This document shows positions 27,880 through 36,372 of a stretch of DNA of 64,000 bases, in pieces (positions within the stretch are counted from its first letter, which is position 1; the number at the start of each line of letters is the position of its first letter). The notes beneath the pieces were generated by a model that was not told the origin of the DNA, did no database searches, and worked only from the letters and a program-made list of their open reading frames with translations. The DNA is from DATEDA01 sp963827595 (lineage in GTDB: Bacteria > Pseudomonadota > Gammaproteobacteria > Burkholderiales > SG8-39), in NCBI GenBank assembly GCA_963827595.1, contig CAWHBT010000016.1:124001-188000 (forward strand). Direction: 5' to 3'. Both the position numbers and the translations under genes were made by a program.

Positions 27880-28886
27880 TGCCAGCTCCGGCGCGCGGTC
27901 GCGAGCAGCCAGAGGAAGAGCGGCGTGCCCACGAACGCCGTCAGCACACCGAGCGGGATCTCGATGCGGGCCGCAGTGCGCGCCAGCGTGTCGACGCCGA
28001 GCAGGAACCCGGCGCCGAGCAGCACCGCCACCGGGAGCAGCCGCCGGAAGTCGGGACCGACCAGCAGCCGCGCGATGTGCGGCACGATGAGCCCGATCCA
28101 CCCGATGATCCCGGAGATGGACACCACCGCCGCGGTCACGAGTGTCGCCGCGGCGATGACGAGCGCCCGGATGCGGCCCGCGCGGATGCCGAGCGATGCG
28201 GCCTCCTCGTCGCCGAGCGAGAGCACGGTGATCCGCCACCGCAGCAGCCACAGCACGACGAGCCCGCCGAGCACCGGTACGAAGGTGGAGCGCACGTCAC
28301 CGGTGTTGGCCGCGGCGAGGCTGCCCAGCAGCCAGTAGGTGATGGCCGGCAGCTGGTTGTACGGATCGGCAAGGTACTTCACGAGCGCGATGCACGCTCC
28401 CAGGAGCGCTCCCAGCACCACGCCAGCGAGCACCAGCACCAGGATCGGGTCGTGACCGCGCAGGCTCGCGGCGATCGCGTAGGCGGTGCCGACGGCGGCG
28501 AGGCCGAACACGAACGCGAGGCCCTGGATCGCCCAGACGTCGAGCGACAAAAAGATCCCGAGCACCGCGCCGAACGCCGCCCCCGCCGACACCCCGAGGA
28601 TGTCGGGCGATACGAGCGGATTGCGGAACAGGCTCTGGTAGGCCGAGCCCGACGCCGCCAGCGCCCCGCCCACGAGGAGCGCCGCCAAAATGCGCGGGCC
28701 GCGAATGCCGAAGACTACCGTCTCGATGGTCGGCGGCAGCGCGTGCGCGGTGCCGAAGAGCTTCGCCTGAAGGAGCGTGACGAGCTCCCCGGGGCTCACC
28801 GGGTAGCGGCCGACCGCGAAGGCACCGAGGACGAGCGCTGCGAGCAGCAGCAGTGCCGCGGCGACCGCGAGGACGGCGCGGCGCAC
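27876..28886 (-). CDS. FecCD-family ABC permease (MolB-like)
   Basis: A 336-residue permease with roughly ten hydrophobic segments and the FecCD/BtuC signatures GALAASGSAYQSLFRNPLVSPDILG and SGIIGWIGLIVPHIARLLVG. Starts three bases after the binding-protein stop and overlaps the ATPase gene. Part of the oxyanion import operon. Confidence 0.92.
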   Translation of the reverse strand: MRRAVLAVAAALLLLAALVLGAFAVGRYPVSPGELVTLLQAKLFGTAHALPPTIETVVFGIRGPRILAALLVGGALAASGSAYQSLFRNPLVSPDILGVSAGAAFGAVLGIFLSLDVWAIQGLAFVFGLAAVGTAYAIAASLRGHDPILVLVLAGVVLGALLGACIALVKYLADPYNQLPAITYWLLGSLAAANTGDVRSTFVPVLGGLVVLWLLRWRITVLSLGDEEAASLGIRAGRIRALVIAAATLVTAAVVSISGIIGWIGLIVPHIARLLVGPDFRRLLPVAVLLGAGFLLGVDTLARTAARIEIPLGVLTAFVGTPLFLWLLATARRSWQ

Positions 28887-28889
28887 GCT

Positions 28890-29940
28890 CTAGCCCTTGC
28901 GCGGCTCCGCCGTCCGGACGAGGGTGTCCAGCTGTTCCGCGGTCGGCGTCTGGTGGTAGGCCCGGGTGTAGAAGTCGCGCACGAAGGGGCGGAGGTCTTC
29001 GGGGAAGACGTCAGGATACAGGCTGTGCGCAAGCCACCGCAGGCCGACCAGCCGGTTGAGCGACGGCGGGAAGTCGATCCAGCCGAACGGGACGTTCGGC
29101 GAGAGATAGACCCTCCCGGACCGCACCGCAGAAAGTCCCTGCCACAGCGGATCGCGCCAGACGCTCGCGAAGAACGTCCGGTCGATCGTGACGATCGCAT
29201 CCGGGTTCCACGCCAGCACCTGCTCGACCGACACCTGCACGAGCCCGCCTTGCCCCAGCGCCGCCGCGACATTCGTCGCTCCGACGCGCTCGATCGACTC
29301 CATGTTGATCGATCCGGCGAGACCGGTATCGAGCCCGCGCGGGCCGCGGCCATAGTAGACCCGCGGGCGCCGCTCGGGCGGAACGCGCGCCACGCGCTTG
29401 GCGACGTCGTCCAGGATGCCCTGCGCATAGCGCGCCCATTCCTCGCCGCGCGCCGGTTCGCCGAGGAGGTCGCCGAGCCGCCGCAGCGACTCCGGCATCT
29501 TGTCGAACGCGCCGTCGAGCAGGAGATACGGGATGCCCGTCTGCGCCTGCACTCGATCGGCCAGCGACGCGAACGTCGGACGCACTGAGCCGTAGTCGAC
29601 GATCAGATCGGGCTTCGCCGCCAGAACGACTTCGACGTTCGCGGTGTTGCCGCGTCCGGTCAGCCGGCCGAGCGTGGGCAGGTCGGCGTACTTCGCCGGA
29701 ACGAACGGACGCTCCTCCGGACGGAACGCCGACGTCCAGCCGATGAGCTTCTCCGGCGCCAGCGCGAAGACGAGGATCGAAGCCGGCGGGCCGGCAGCGT
29801 AAACGCGCGCGACCTTGGCGGGCACTTCCGCGCGGCGCCCCGCGTCGTCGGTGACGGTGCGCGTGGCCTGCGCGCGAAGGCGCCGCGGGCGCAAGCGCGA
29901 GCGCGGAGGCGCCGAGGAGGAACGCGCGTCGCGAGCGCAC
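28890..29940 (-). CDS. Type III periplasmic binding protein (MolA/BtuF-like), frameshifted near its signal peptide
   Basis: A helical-backbone binding protein of about 348 residues. The signal peptide (start GTG at 29940, VRSRRAFLLGASALALAPA) is in one frame and the mature protein from QATRTVTDDAGRRAEVPAKV onward in another; a one-base indel at about 29870-29893 is needed to join them. The mature part has the family's LPTLGRLTGRGNTANVEVVLAAKPDLIV and a C-terminal domain ending PRKG. A TTG start in the second frame would give a protein without a signal, which is implausible for this class. Confidence 0.82.
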
Positions 29941-29950
29941 CCGGCAGCGC

Positions 29951-30157
29951 CTACTTCCCGATGATCACATCCGAGGCCTTGACGATCGCCGACACCTTGT
30001 CGCCTACATTCAGCTGCAGGTCGTCGACCGACTCGACGGTGATCGCCGCGGTGATCGTATTCCCGCCCCCGATGTCGATCTTGACGTGGGCGGTGGTCTG
30101 ACCGCGGTTCACGGCCCCGACCTTTCCGGGAATGATGTTGCGTGCGCTGAGTTTCAT
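29951..30157 (-). CDS. mop: Molbindin (single TOBE/Mop domain)
   Basis: A 68-residue Mop domain: MKLSARNIIPGKVGAVNRGQ, HVKIDIGGGNTITAAIT and the C-terminal VSAIVKASDVIIGK are diagnostic for cytoplasmic molybdate/tungstate-binding molbindins, which oligomerise and buffer the oxyanion. Start chosen at the conserved MKLSARN with an AGGCG-type Shine-Dalgarno. Lies between tupA and the second transporter. Confidence 0.94.
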   Translation of the reverse strand: MKLSARNIIPGKVGAVNRGQTTAHVKIDIGGGNTITAAITVESVDDLQLNVGDKVSAIVKASDVIIGK

Positions 30158-30173
30158 TTCGCCTCCTTTGAAA

Positions 30174-30995
30174 TCACCCGCCCTTGTAGTTCGGGAAGAA
30201 CAGCTGCTCGCCGCCGACCTTGTAGTCGGCGATGGCTCTCTGGCCCTCGGGCGAGACAACCCAGGCGATGAACGCGTTGCCGAAGTCCTGCTTCACGTGC
30301 GCGTGCTTTGCGGGATTGACCAGCATGATCCCGTACTGGTTGAACAGCTTCTGGTCCCCCTCGACGAGAATCACGAGATCGCCGCGGTTCTTGAACGAGA
30401 GCCAGGTGCCGCGGTCGGCAAGGATGTAGCCGCCCAGTGACGACGCGGTGTTGAGCGCCGGACCCATCCCGGACCCGGTCTCCTTGTACCAGGAACCCTT
30501 CTGCGCCGCTATGTCGATGCCGGCGGACTTCCAGTAACGGAGCTCGGCGGCGTGCGTCCCGCTCTTGTCGCCGCGGGAGACGAACGGCGCCCTTGCACCC
30601 TCGATCCTTTTCAGCGCCTCGAGCACGTCCTTCCCGCCGGCGATCTTCGCCGGGTCCGCCTTCGGACCGATGACGACGAAGTCGTTGTACATCACCTGCT
30701 TGTAGTTCACGCCCTGCCCTTCGTCGACGAACTTCTTCTCCGCCGCCGGATCGTGCACGAACACGACGTCGGCGTCGCCGCGGCGGCCCATGTCGAGCGC
30801 CTGGCCGGTCCCGACCGCGACCACCCGCACCTGGATGCCGGTCTGTTCCTCGAAGATCGGCAGCAGGTGCTTGAAGAGGCCCGACTGCTCGGTCGAGGTC
30901 GTGGAGGCGACGGTGATGAACTTCTCCTGGGCGGCGAGCGGCAGCACCGCGGCGAGCGCCGCGGCCGCGACCAGGAGTCGTGGTTTCAGGTCCAT
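30174..30995 (-). CDS. tupA: Tungstate ABC transporter substrate-binding protein TupA
   Basis: A 273-residue periplasmic protein with a signal peptide cut near residue 22. The tungstate-binding signatures TTSTEQSGL and VSRGDKSGTH distinguish TupA from ModA and WtpA. Its start overlaps the tupC stop by 10 bases, which is part of the argument for a single operon. Confidence 0.93.
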   Translation of the reverse strand: MDLKPRLLVAAAALAAVLPLAAQEKFITVASTTSTEQSGLFKHLLPIFEEQTGIQVRVVAVGTGQALDMGRRGDADVVFVHDPAAEKKFVDEGQGVNYKQVMYNDFVVIGPKADPAKIAGGKDVLEALKRIEGARAPFVSRGDKSGTHAAELRYWKSAGIDIAAQKGSWYKETGSGMGPALNTASSLGGYILADRGTWLSFKNRGDLVILVEGDQKLFNQYGIMLVNPAKHAHVKQDFGNAFIAWVVSPEGQRAIADYKVGGEQLFFPNYKGG

Positions 30996-31729
30996 GGCAG
31001 TTCTCCTCTGATGAACGCCTCCGCCTCCGCCGAGGCTGGTCGGGCGAAAAAGCGGTCGACCGGGGCGCGCTCGACGAGACGCCCCTGGTGCAGGAAGAAG
31101 ATCTCGTCGCCGAGCCGGCGCGCCTGGCCGAGGTTATGCGTGGTCATCACGACCTTCGTCCCGGCGGCGTGGATCGTCTGGATGATCCGTTCCACCTCCG
31201 CGCTCGCGCCGGGATCGAGGTTGGCCGTCGGCTCGTCGAGGAACAGCACCTCGGGCCGGAGCGCCCACGCCCGGGCGAGCGCCAGCCGCTGCTGCTCGCC
31301 GCCCGAGAGCACGCGCGCCGCCCGGCCGCCGAGATCCGCCAGGCCGACGGTTGCGAGCGCGGCGCGCGCCTGTCGCTCGCACTCCCCGCGCGGCACGCCG
31401 GCGACCCGGAGTGCGTACGCGACGTTCGCCAGCGCCGACCGGCGGAGCATTACCGGCCGCTGGAACACCATCGCCTGCCGACGCCGTTCGCCCGGCCGCT
31501 CGGGCGCTGCCCACTCGACGCGCCCGGCCGTGGGCCGCAGCAGGCCGTGACAGAGCCGCATGAGCACGCTCTTCCCCGCGCCGTTGGGCCCAAGAATGAC
31601 CGTGCGCGGCCCGGCCTCGAACGTCAGCGACATTCCGTCGATGACCATCTTGCCGGCGGCGGCGAACGAAACCTTCTCGAGGCGCAGCGGCAGAAGCGAG
31701 ATCGGCGCGCGCATCGGTTGGTCACCCAT
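30986..31729 (-). CDS. tupC: Tungstate ABC transporter ATPase TupC
   Basis: A 247-residue ABC ATPase with Walker A GPNGAGKSV, signature LSGGEQQRLALARAW and Walker B VLFLDEPTANLDP. Overlaps tupB by 8 bases and tupA by 10. No regulatory TOBE domain is present; the free-standing molbindin downstream may serve as the cytoplasmic oxyanion store. Confidence 0.92.
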   Translation of the reverse strand: MGDQPMRAPISLLPLRLEKVSFAAAGKMVIDGMSLTFEAGPRTVILGPNGAGKSVLMRLCHGLLRPTAGRVEWAAPERPGERRRQAMVFQRPVMLRRSALANVAYALRVAGVPRGECERQARAALATVGLADLGGRAARVLSGGEQQRLALARAWALRPEVLFLDEPTANLDPGASAEVERIIQTIHAAGTKVVMTTHNLGQARRLGDEIFFLHQGRLVERAPVDRFFARPASAEAEAFIRGELPWT

Positions 31730-32423
31730 AGCGACGCTGTGCCGCTTCCTTGAGTGTGTACGCGGCGGCGTTGAGCAGCAGCACGAGCACGACCAGGATC
31801 ACGCCGAGGCTGAGCGCGAGCGGCAGGTCACCCTTGCTCGTCTCGAGGGCGATCGTCGTGGTCATGACGCGCGTGACGCCGTCGATGTTGCCGCCGACGA
31901 TCATCACCGCACCGACCTCCGCGCAGGCCCGGCCCAGCCCCGCGAGCACGGCCGTGAGGAGCGAGAACCGGATGTCCCAGACGAGCGTGAGCGCGGCCGT
32001 CCAGCCGCCGACTCCGAGCGAGTGCAGCTGCTCCTGGTACTCGCGCCACGCGTCCTCCACCGCCTGGCGCGCGAGCGCGGCGATGATCGGCAGGATCAGG
32101 ATCGTCTGGGCGATCACCATCGCCGCGGGCGTGAAGAGCAGTCCGAACTGGCCGAGCGGGCCGGCACGCGAAAGCAGCAGGTAGACGAGCAGGCCCACCA
32201 CGACCGGGGGCAGCCCCATCAGGGCGTTGAGGATAACGATAACCGTCTGGCGGCCCGGAAACCGCGACACTGCGATCGCTGCCCCGAGTGGCAGGGCGAG
32301 CGCCGTCGCGATCGCCACCGCGCTCAGGCTCACCCGGAGGCTCAGGCACACGATCTCGAGGAGGTTGGAATCGAGCCTCGCCACGAGTCCGACCGCGTCG
32401 CGCAGCGTGTCCATCGCGGTCAC
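31722..32423 (-). CDS. tupB: Tungstate ABC transporter permease TupB
   Basis: A 233-residue permease with five to six hydrophobic segments and the EAA-like loop AWREYQEQLHSLGVGGW. The frame begins at GTG 32423; an ATG three codons later is an alternative start. First gene of the seven-gene leftward operon, divergent from a ModE-like regulator. Confidence 0.9.
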   Translation of the reverse strand: MTAMDTLRDAVGLVARLDSNLLEIVCLSLRVSLSAVAIATALALPLGAAIAVSRFPGRQTVIVILNALMGLPPVVVGLLVYLLLSRAGPLGQFGLLFTPAAMVIAQTILILPIIAALARQAVEDAWREYQEQLHSLGVGGWTAALTLVWDIRFSLLTAVLAGLGRACAEVGAVMIVGGNIDGVTRVMTTTIALETSKGDLPLALSLGVILVVLVLLLNAAAYTLKEAAQRRYG

Positions 32424-32472
32424 GGTCGGTGGTGGCGCGCGGCGCCCATCCAGCTTAATATGTCACACATTG

Positions 32473-32494
32473 CCTATTTGCTGGTCAACATAGG
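32473..32494. promoter_or_regulatory. Inverted repeat in the tupB/regulator intergenic region
   Basis: CCTAT and ATAGG flank 12 bases that include TTGACC on the minus strand. The imperfect dyad extends to CCTATTTG against CCTATGTTG. It lies midway between the divergent starts and is a candidate site for the adjacent regulator. Confidence 0.4.
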
Positions 32495-32540
32495 TGGAGT
32501 GTAGCGGCTTGAACTGTCTGACTGAAATATCCCTGATCTT

Positions 32541-32550
32541 GCATATATGC
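32541..32550. promoter_or_regulatory. GCATATATGC palindrome over the regulator start codon
   Basis: A perfect 10-base palindrome that includes the ATG at 32547. ModE operators contain TATATA-type half sites, so this could be an autoregulatory site; evidence is symmetry and position only. Confidence 0.4.
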
Positions 32551-33602
32551 GGTTAGTGCCGGAGATCGGTTGGCGGCTGGCGTCGCGACGCCACGCGTCC
32601 CTCGACCCGCGGCTGCTACGCCTGCTGGGCGCGATTCGCACCCATGCCACGCTGCGCGCCGCGGCCGCTGAAGTCGGACTCTCCTACCGCGCCGCTTGGA
32701 GCCTGGTCGGCGATGCCGGTCGCCTGCTGGGGGTGCCGGTTGCCGAGTTGCAGCGCGGGCGGGGCACGCGCCTCTCCCCGGCGGGAGAGCGCCTCGTCGC
32801 CGCCGACGCGAAGGCCGCGCAGCACCTGCGGGAAGCCGGGCTCGAAGTCGACCTCAATCCGCACGGGGCGCGCACGGTCGGCCACGCGCGCGCGGCGTTG
32901 TCGGTCGCTGCGAGCCACGACCTGCTGCTCGCCGCGTTCTGCGACCGCTGGGCGCGCCCGGAGGGCATCGTCGGCGACCTCCAGTTCAAGGGCAGCATCG
33001 AAAGCCTTGGCGCGCTTGCGCGCGGCGAGGCGCAGGCCGCTGGCTTCCACGTCGCCAACCTCCCCGACGCGGCGGATGTGAGTGCCCTGCGGCGGTTGCT
33101 CGACCCGAGGCGGGACACCCTCGTCCGTTTCGCCGAACGGGAGCAGGGGCTGCTGGTGGAGCGAGGCAACCCCCGGCAGCTGCGCTCGTTCGCCGATGTC
33201 GCGGCGAAGCGTGTCCGGTTCGTGAATCGACAGCGAGGTTCCGGGACTCGCCTGCTCGTCGACCAGCTGCTGCGCGAAACCGGGATCGATCCGTCCGTGA
33301 TCCGCGGGTACGGCACCGAAGAGTTCACGCATCTCGCCGTTGCGGCCACCGTTGCCGCCGGCCGGGCCGACGTCGGTTTCGGGCTGCGCGCCGCGGCCCG
33401 TCGGTTCAGGCTGGATTTCGTGTCCTTGCGGCGGGAGACGTACTGGCTCGCGCTCCGGACGAGCCGGCTCGACTCCGAGGCGGGCCGTCGGCTCCGCGAG
33501 GGTCTCGCCGGCGAGCCGCTGCGACGGGCGGCGCGCGGGCTGCCTGGTTACTCGATCGGCGACGCGGGCGCCGTCGCGCCGGTCGCGTCGGCGTTTGCCT
33601 GA
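32547..33602 (+). CDS. ModE-type HTH regulator with periplasmic-binding-protein-like domain
   Basis: A 351-residue fusion. Residues ~18-85 are a ModE/LysR-like winged helix (LRLLGAIRTHATLRAAAAEVGLSYRAAWSLV, RGRGTRLSPAGERLV). Residues ~95-335 are a PBP-like ligand domain (PF12727 type) with GSIESLGALARGEAQAAGFHV and RQRGSGTRLLVDQLL, where a TupA-like oxyanion pocket might sit. No TOBE domains, unlike canonical ModE. Divergent position suggests it controls tupBCA-mop-mol. The ATG overlaps a palindrome and has no evident Shine-Dalgarno. Confidence 0.88.
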   Translation: MRLVPEIGWRLASRRHASLDPRLLRLLGAIRTHATLRAAAAEVGLSYRAAWSLVGDAGRLLGVPVAELQRGRGTRLSPAGERLVAADAKAAQHLREAGLEVDLNPHGARTVGHARAALSVAASHDLLLAAFCDRWARPEGIVGDLQFKGSIESLGALARGEAQAAGFHVANLPDAADVSALRRLLDPRRDTLVRFAEREQGLLVERGNPRQLRSFADVAAKRVRFVNRQRGSGTRLLVDQLLRETGIDPSVIRGYGTEEFTHLAVAATVAAGRADVGFGLRAAARRFRLDFVSLRRETYWLALRTSRLDSEAGRRLREGLAGEPLRRAARGLPGYSIGDAGAVAPVASAFA

Positions 33603-33691
33603 GGAGGAGGCGCGGCGAGGTAGACTCGAGCACCGTCCCCGGGCGCCGCCGCTTTCCCGCGGACCCGCTGACCACTCGCCGAGGACAACCG

Positions 33692-33982
33692 ATGCCCGCC
33701 TACCTGATCGCCGCCGTCAGTCCGACCAATCCCGAGGCCTACGCGGAGTACGCGAAGCTCGCCGGGCCGGCCATCCAGCAGCACGGTGGTCGATACCTCG
33801 TGCGTGGCGGGAAGCTCGAGGTGCTCGAGGGCGCGTGGGCACACGCGCGCACCGTGGTCGTGGAGTTCGCGACCGTCGAGCAGGCGAAGGCGCTCTACCG
33901 CTCGGTCGAGTACCAAACCGCGCGCGCGAAGCGCGTCGGCGCCGCGGACTTCAACATGATCGTCATCGAAGGCGCGGCGTAG
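33692..33982 (+). CDS. DUF1330 domain protein
   Basis: A 96-residue dimeric alpha/beta-barrel-type protein recognised by AYLIAAVSPTNPEAYAEYAKLAGPAIQQHGGRYLVRGG and the QAKALYRSVEYQ motif of DUF1330. No established enzymatic role. ATG at 33692 follows GAGGACAACCG. Monocistronic, convergent with the formate dehydrogenase operon. Confidence 0.9.
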   Translation: MPAYLIAAVSPTNPEAYAEYAKLAGPAIQQHGGRYLVRGGKLEVLEGAWAHARTVVVEFATVEQAKALYRSVEYQTARAKRVGAADFNMIVIEGAA

Positions 33983-34000
33983 CGCGCGTCACCGCGCCCC

Positions 34001-34029
34001 AAAAGAAAACGGCGCCCCATGGGGCGCCG
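34001..34029 (-). terminator. Rho-independent terminator of the formate dehydrogenase operon
   Basis: The 20-base palindrome CGGCGCCCCATGGGGCGCCG (34010-34029) is followed on the minus strand by TTTTCTTTT. A stable GC stem plus T-rich run is placed 22 bases beyond the last gene of the operon. Confidence 0.85.
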
Positions 34030-34051
34030 CCTCATGTTGTATCCCGAACCG

Positions 34052-34324
34052 CTATTTCTTCGCCGCCGTCGGCGTCGCCATCGCCGGCGCGCCCTTGGCC
34101 TTCGCGGCCTGGAGCTTCTTGTACTTCTCCGCCGTCACGTCCATCGACTTGCTCAAGAGCTCGGCGTCCTTCTTCGCCGCCTCGGCGGCCTTCTCCGCCT
34201 TGGCCGCGGCCGCGGCCTTCTGCTCCTCGGTCGGCGGCGGCAGCTTCGCCCAGAGTCCCCCGCTCCACAGGAACGGCGCGCCGATCATGACGGCGCAGAT
34301 CGCGGCAACGATCGCTCCTCGCAT
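34052..34324 (-). CDS. Small membrane-anchored protein at the end of the fdh operon
   Basis: A 90-residue protein: one N-terminal hydrophobic segment (GAIVAAICAVMIGAPFLWSGGLW) and then an Ala/Lys/Glu-rich helical part. Start 34324 is chosen for its Shine-Dalgarno GGAGGGGA. Not recognised as a named family. Position directly after the cytochrome b subunit and before the terminator suggests an accessory role in the complex. Confidence 0.72.
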   Translation of the reverse strand: MRGAIVAAICAVMIGAPFLWSGGLWAKLPPPTEEQKAAAAAKAEKAAEAAKKDAELLSKSMDVTAEKYKKLQAAKAKGAPAMATPTAAKK

Positions 34325-34338
34325 GCTCCCCTCCTTCC

Positions 34339-35409
34339 TCATTGGTGCGTCTGCGCGGTTGCCGGCACGCCCCGCGCCGTCTCCGCCTTGACCTTGCCCG
34401 ACTTCACGTCCTCGTACCAGAGCTCGTGGTGCTCCTTCGCCCAGCTCTCGTCGCTATACCCGTAGCGCATGTTCTGGTAGGCGTATTCGACCCCGATCGT
34501 GCCGAGGTACATGTGGCCGAACGACATCACGATGACCAGGATCGCCGCGATCGCGTGGATGATGTTCGCCTGGATCATCACCGCCCGGACCTGGTCGAAG
34601 TTGGGGAAGTTGAGGATCAGTCCGGTGATGCTGACCACCGTGCACAGGAACACCACTCCGGCCCAGAACCAGACCTTCTCGCCCGCGTTGTACTTGCCCG
34701 AGGGCACGTGTTCGCCGCCGAACATCCCGCCTGCGCTTTTGAACCACTTGAAGTCGTACGTCTTGGGGAGGTTGTCCCCGATGAAGCGGATGATAAAAAC
34801 GACGAGGCTCAGCACGAAGATCGGTCCGACGAAGTTGTGGAGGTTCTTCGACAGGCTGGTCAGCCACGCAAACAGCGTGTAGCCAATGATCGGCAGCAGG
34901 ACGTGCTTGCCGAGCAGGATGATCAGCCCGGTGACGCCGAGGATGCAGAAACTGATCGCCATCACCCAGTGGATGTACCGCTCGAACGGGGTGAAGCGTT
35001 GGATCAGCCGCCCGGTCGGCCGCTCGTGGAGCTTTACCGGACCCTTCCACCAGTAGAACAGCGCGATCACCGTGAGGACCAACGCGACCAGCCAGCCGCC
35101 GATCGGCGTGATCAGGTTGTTCCGGAAGAGCCGCCAGGCTTCGCCGGCCGTCGTCCACGGCTGCCCCGGCAGCTTCATCGCCGGCTGGACCAGGACGTTG
35201 GTCTCCTGCCCTTTGATCGACGTGTAGGCCTGCTGGCCGGACTGCACCTCGCGCCACACCGGCGCGTTGTTGCCCGGCTGCACGAGCTGCCGCTTGGCCT
35301 GGTCGTCCGCGTCGGACGGCGGCGGCTGCTGTGCGCCACCTGTAAGTGGCAGGACGAGCGCCGCCGCGAGCGCGACACCGCCGACGAGCCGCAAGAATCC
35401 ATCAGGCAT
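34339..35409 (-). CDS. fdhC: Formate dehydrogenase gamma subunit (cytochrome b556)
   Basis: A 356-residue membrane subunit with a cleavable-looking signal, a periplasmic stretch of about 80 residues, and four to five transmembrane helices of the FdnI/FdoI cytochrome b fold. Histidines in FERYIHWVMAISF and NLHNFVGPIF, and in IIHAIAAILVIVMSFGHMYLGTIG, are candidate heme ligands. It passes electrons from the Fe-S subunit to quinone. Confidence 0.9.
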   Translation of the reverse strand: MPDGFLRLVGGVALAAALVLPLTGGAQQPPPSDADDQAKRQLVQPGNNAPVWREVQSGQQAYTSIKGQETNVLVQPAMKLPGQPWTTAGEAWRLFRNNLITPIGGWLVALVLTVIALFYWWKGPVKLHERPTGRLIQRFTPFERYIHWVMAISFCILGVTGLIILLGKHVLLPIIGYTLFAWLTSLSKNLHNFVGPIFVLSLVVFIIRFIGDNLPKTYDFKWFKSAGGMFGGEHVPSGKYNAGEKVWFWAGVVFLCTVVSITGLILNFPNFDQVRAVMIQANIIHAIAAILVIVMSFGHMYLGTIGVEYAYQNMRYGYSDESWAKEHHELWYEDVKSGKVKAETARGVPATAQTHQ

Positions 35410-35475
35410 GCTTCCTCCTTCTCCCGGAACGAGGGGTTGCCCCTCGCTAGAGATCCCCCCGGACCCCCGGATCGA

Positions 35476-35703
35476 TCAGTCGACCCGGGTGTACTCGTTC
35501 TGGTTCTGGGTCCGCGCCTGGATTGCGCGTTCCCACTCGGCCTGCTTGCCGCCGAACTGCGGGCTGTCCCAGGGGTTGGTGTCGGGCTTGCCCTGGTACC
35601 GCCGCTCCTTCTGCGCCAGCTCCTGCGGCTGCTCGCCGCACCCAATCAGGCCGGGTGCGACGATCAGGGCGAGCGCAGCAAAGACGACCGGCCGCAGGCG
35701 CAT
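35476..35703 (-). CDS. Small lipoprotein in the fdh operon
   Basis: A 75-residue protein with a lipoprotein signal (lipobox LIGC at about residues 19-22) and a short hydrophilic mature part (RRYQGKPDTNPWDSPQF). Located between the beta and gamma subunits, which suggests association with the enzyme. No family name that I can support. Confidence 0.7.
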   Translation of the reverse strand: MRLRPVVFAALALIVAPGLIGCGEQPQELAQKERRYQGKPDTNPWDSPQFGGKQAEWERAIQARTQNQNEYTRVD

Positions 35704-35706
35704 GGC

Positions 35707-36351
35707 TCAGCTCTTCGGCTGGGTCGCTGGCGCTGGCGTTGGCGCGGGCCGCTGCTGGCCTCCGCCCGGCGCGCCGTACGCGGTGCCCCAGCCCCAGACC
35801 TCGGAGCCCTTGCCCCGCTTCAGCACGCGCTGACGATAGATGTCGGCGACGACATCCCCGTCGCCGCCGAGCAGCGCCTTCGTCGAGCACATCTCGGCGC
35901 AGGCCGGCAGCTTGCCCTCGGCGAGCCGGTTCGCGCCGTACTTGCGGAACTCCTCGGCCGAGTTGTCCTTCTCGGGGCCGCCCGCGCAGAACGTGCACTT
36001 GTCCATCTTGCCGCGCAGGCCGAACGCACCCGCCTGCGGGAACTGCGGCGCGCCGAACGGACAGGCGTAGAAGCAGTAGCCGCAGCCGATGCAGAGGTCC
36101 TTGTCGTGCAGGACGACGCCTTCCTGGGTGCGGTAGAAGCAGTCGACCGGGCAGACCGCCATGCACGGCGCGTCCGAGCAGTGCATGCAGGCTACCGAGA
36201 TCGACTTCTCGCCCGGCTGGCCATCGTTGATCGTCACCACGCGACGGCGGTTAACGCCCCACGGGACTTCGTTCACGTTCTTGCAGGCGGTGACGCAGCC
36301 GTTGCACTCGATGCAGCGCTCGGCGTCGCACAGGAATTTCATTCTCGCCAT
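35707..36351 (-). CDS. fdhB: Formate dehydrogenase iron-sulfur (beta) subunit
   Basis: A 214-residue four-cluster ferredoxin-like subunit. Cys groups: CIECNGCVTACKNVN, CMHCSDAPCMAVCPVDC, CIGCGYCFYACPFGAPQ and CTFCAGG...CAEMCSTKAL. The C-terminus is P/A/Q-rich instead of a membrane anchor, as in FDH3-type beta subunits. It links the catalytic subunit to the cytochrome b. Confidence 0.94.
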   Translation of the reverse strand: MARMKFLCDAERCIECNGCVTACKNVNEVPWGVNRRRVVTINDGQPGEKSISVACMHCSDAPCMAVCPVDCFYRTQEGVVLHDKDLCIGCGYCFYACPFGAPQFPQAGAFGLRGKMDKCTFCAGGPEKDNSAEEFRKYGANRLAEGKLPACAEMCSTKALLGGDGDVVADIYRQRVLKRGKGSEVWGWGTAYGAPGGGQQRPAPTPAPATQPKS

Positions 36352-36372
36352 GATGGGTCTCCTCTCTCCGCC

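Noticed and set aside
29894..29894. TTG start giving a shorter MolA-like protein without signal peptide
   Set aside because: A periplasmic binding protein needs export, and a proper signal peptide lies just upstream in the neighbouring frame, so an indel is more likely.
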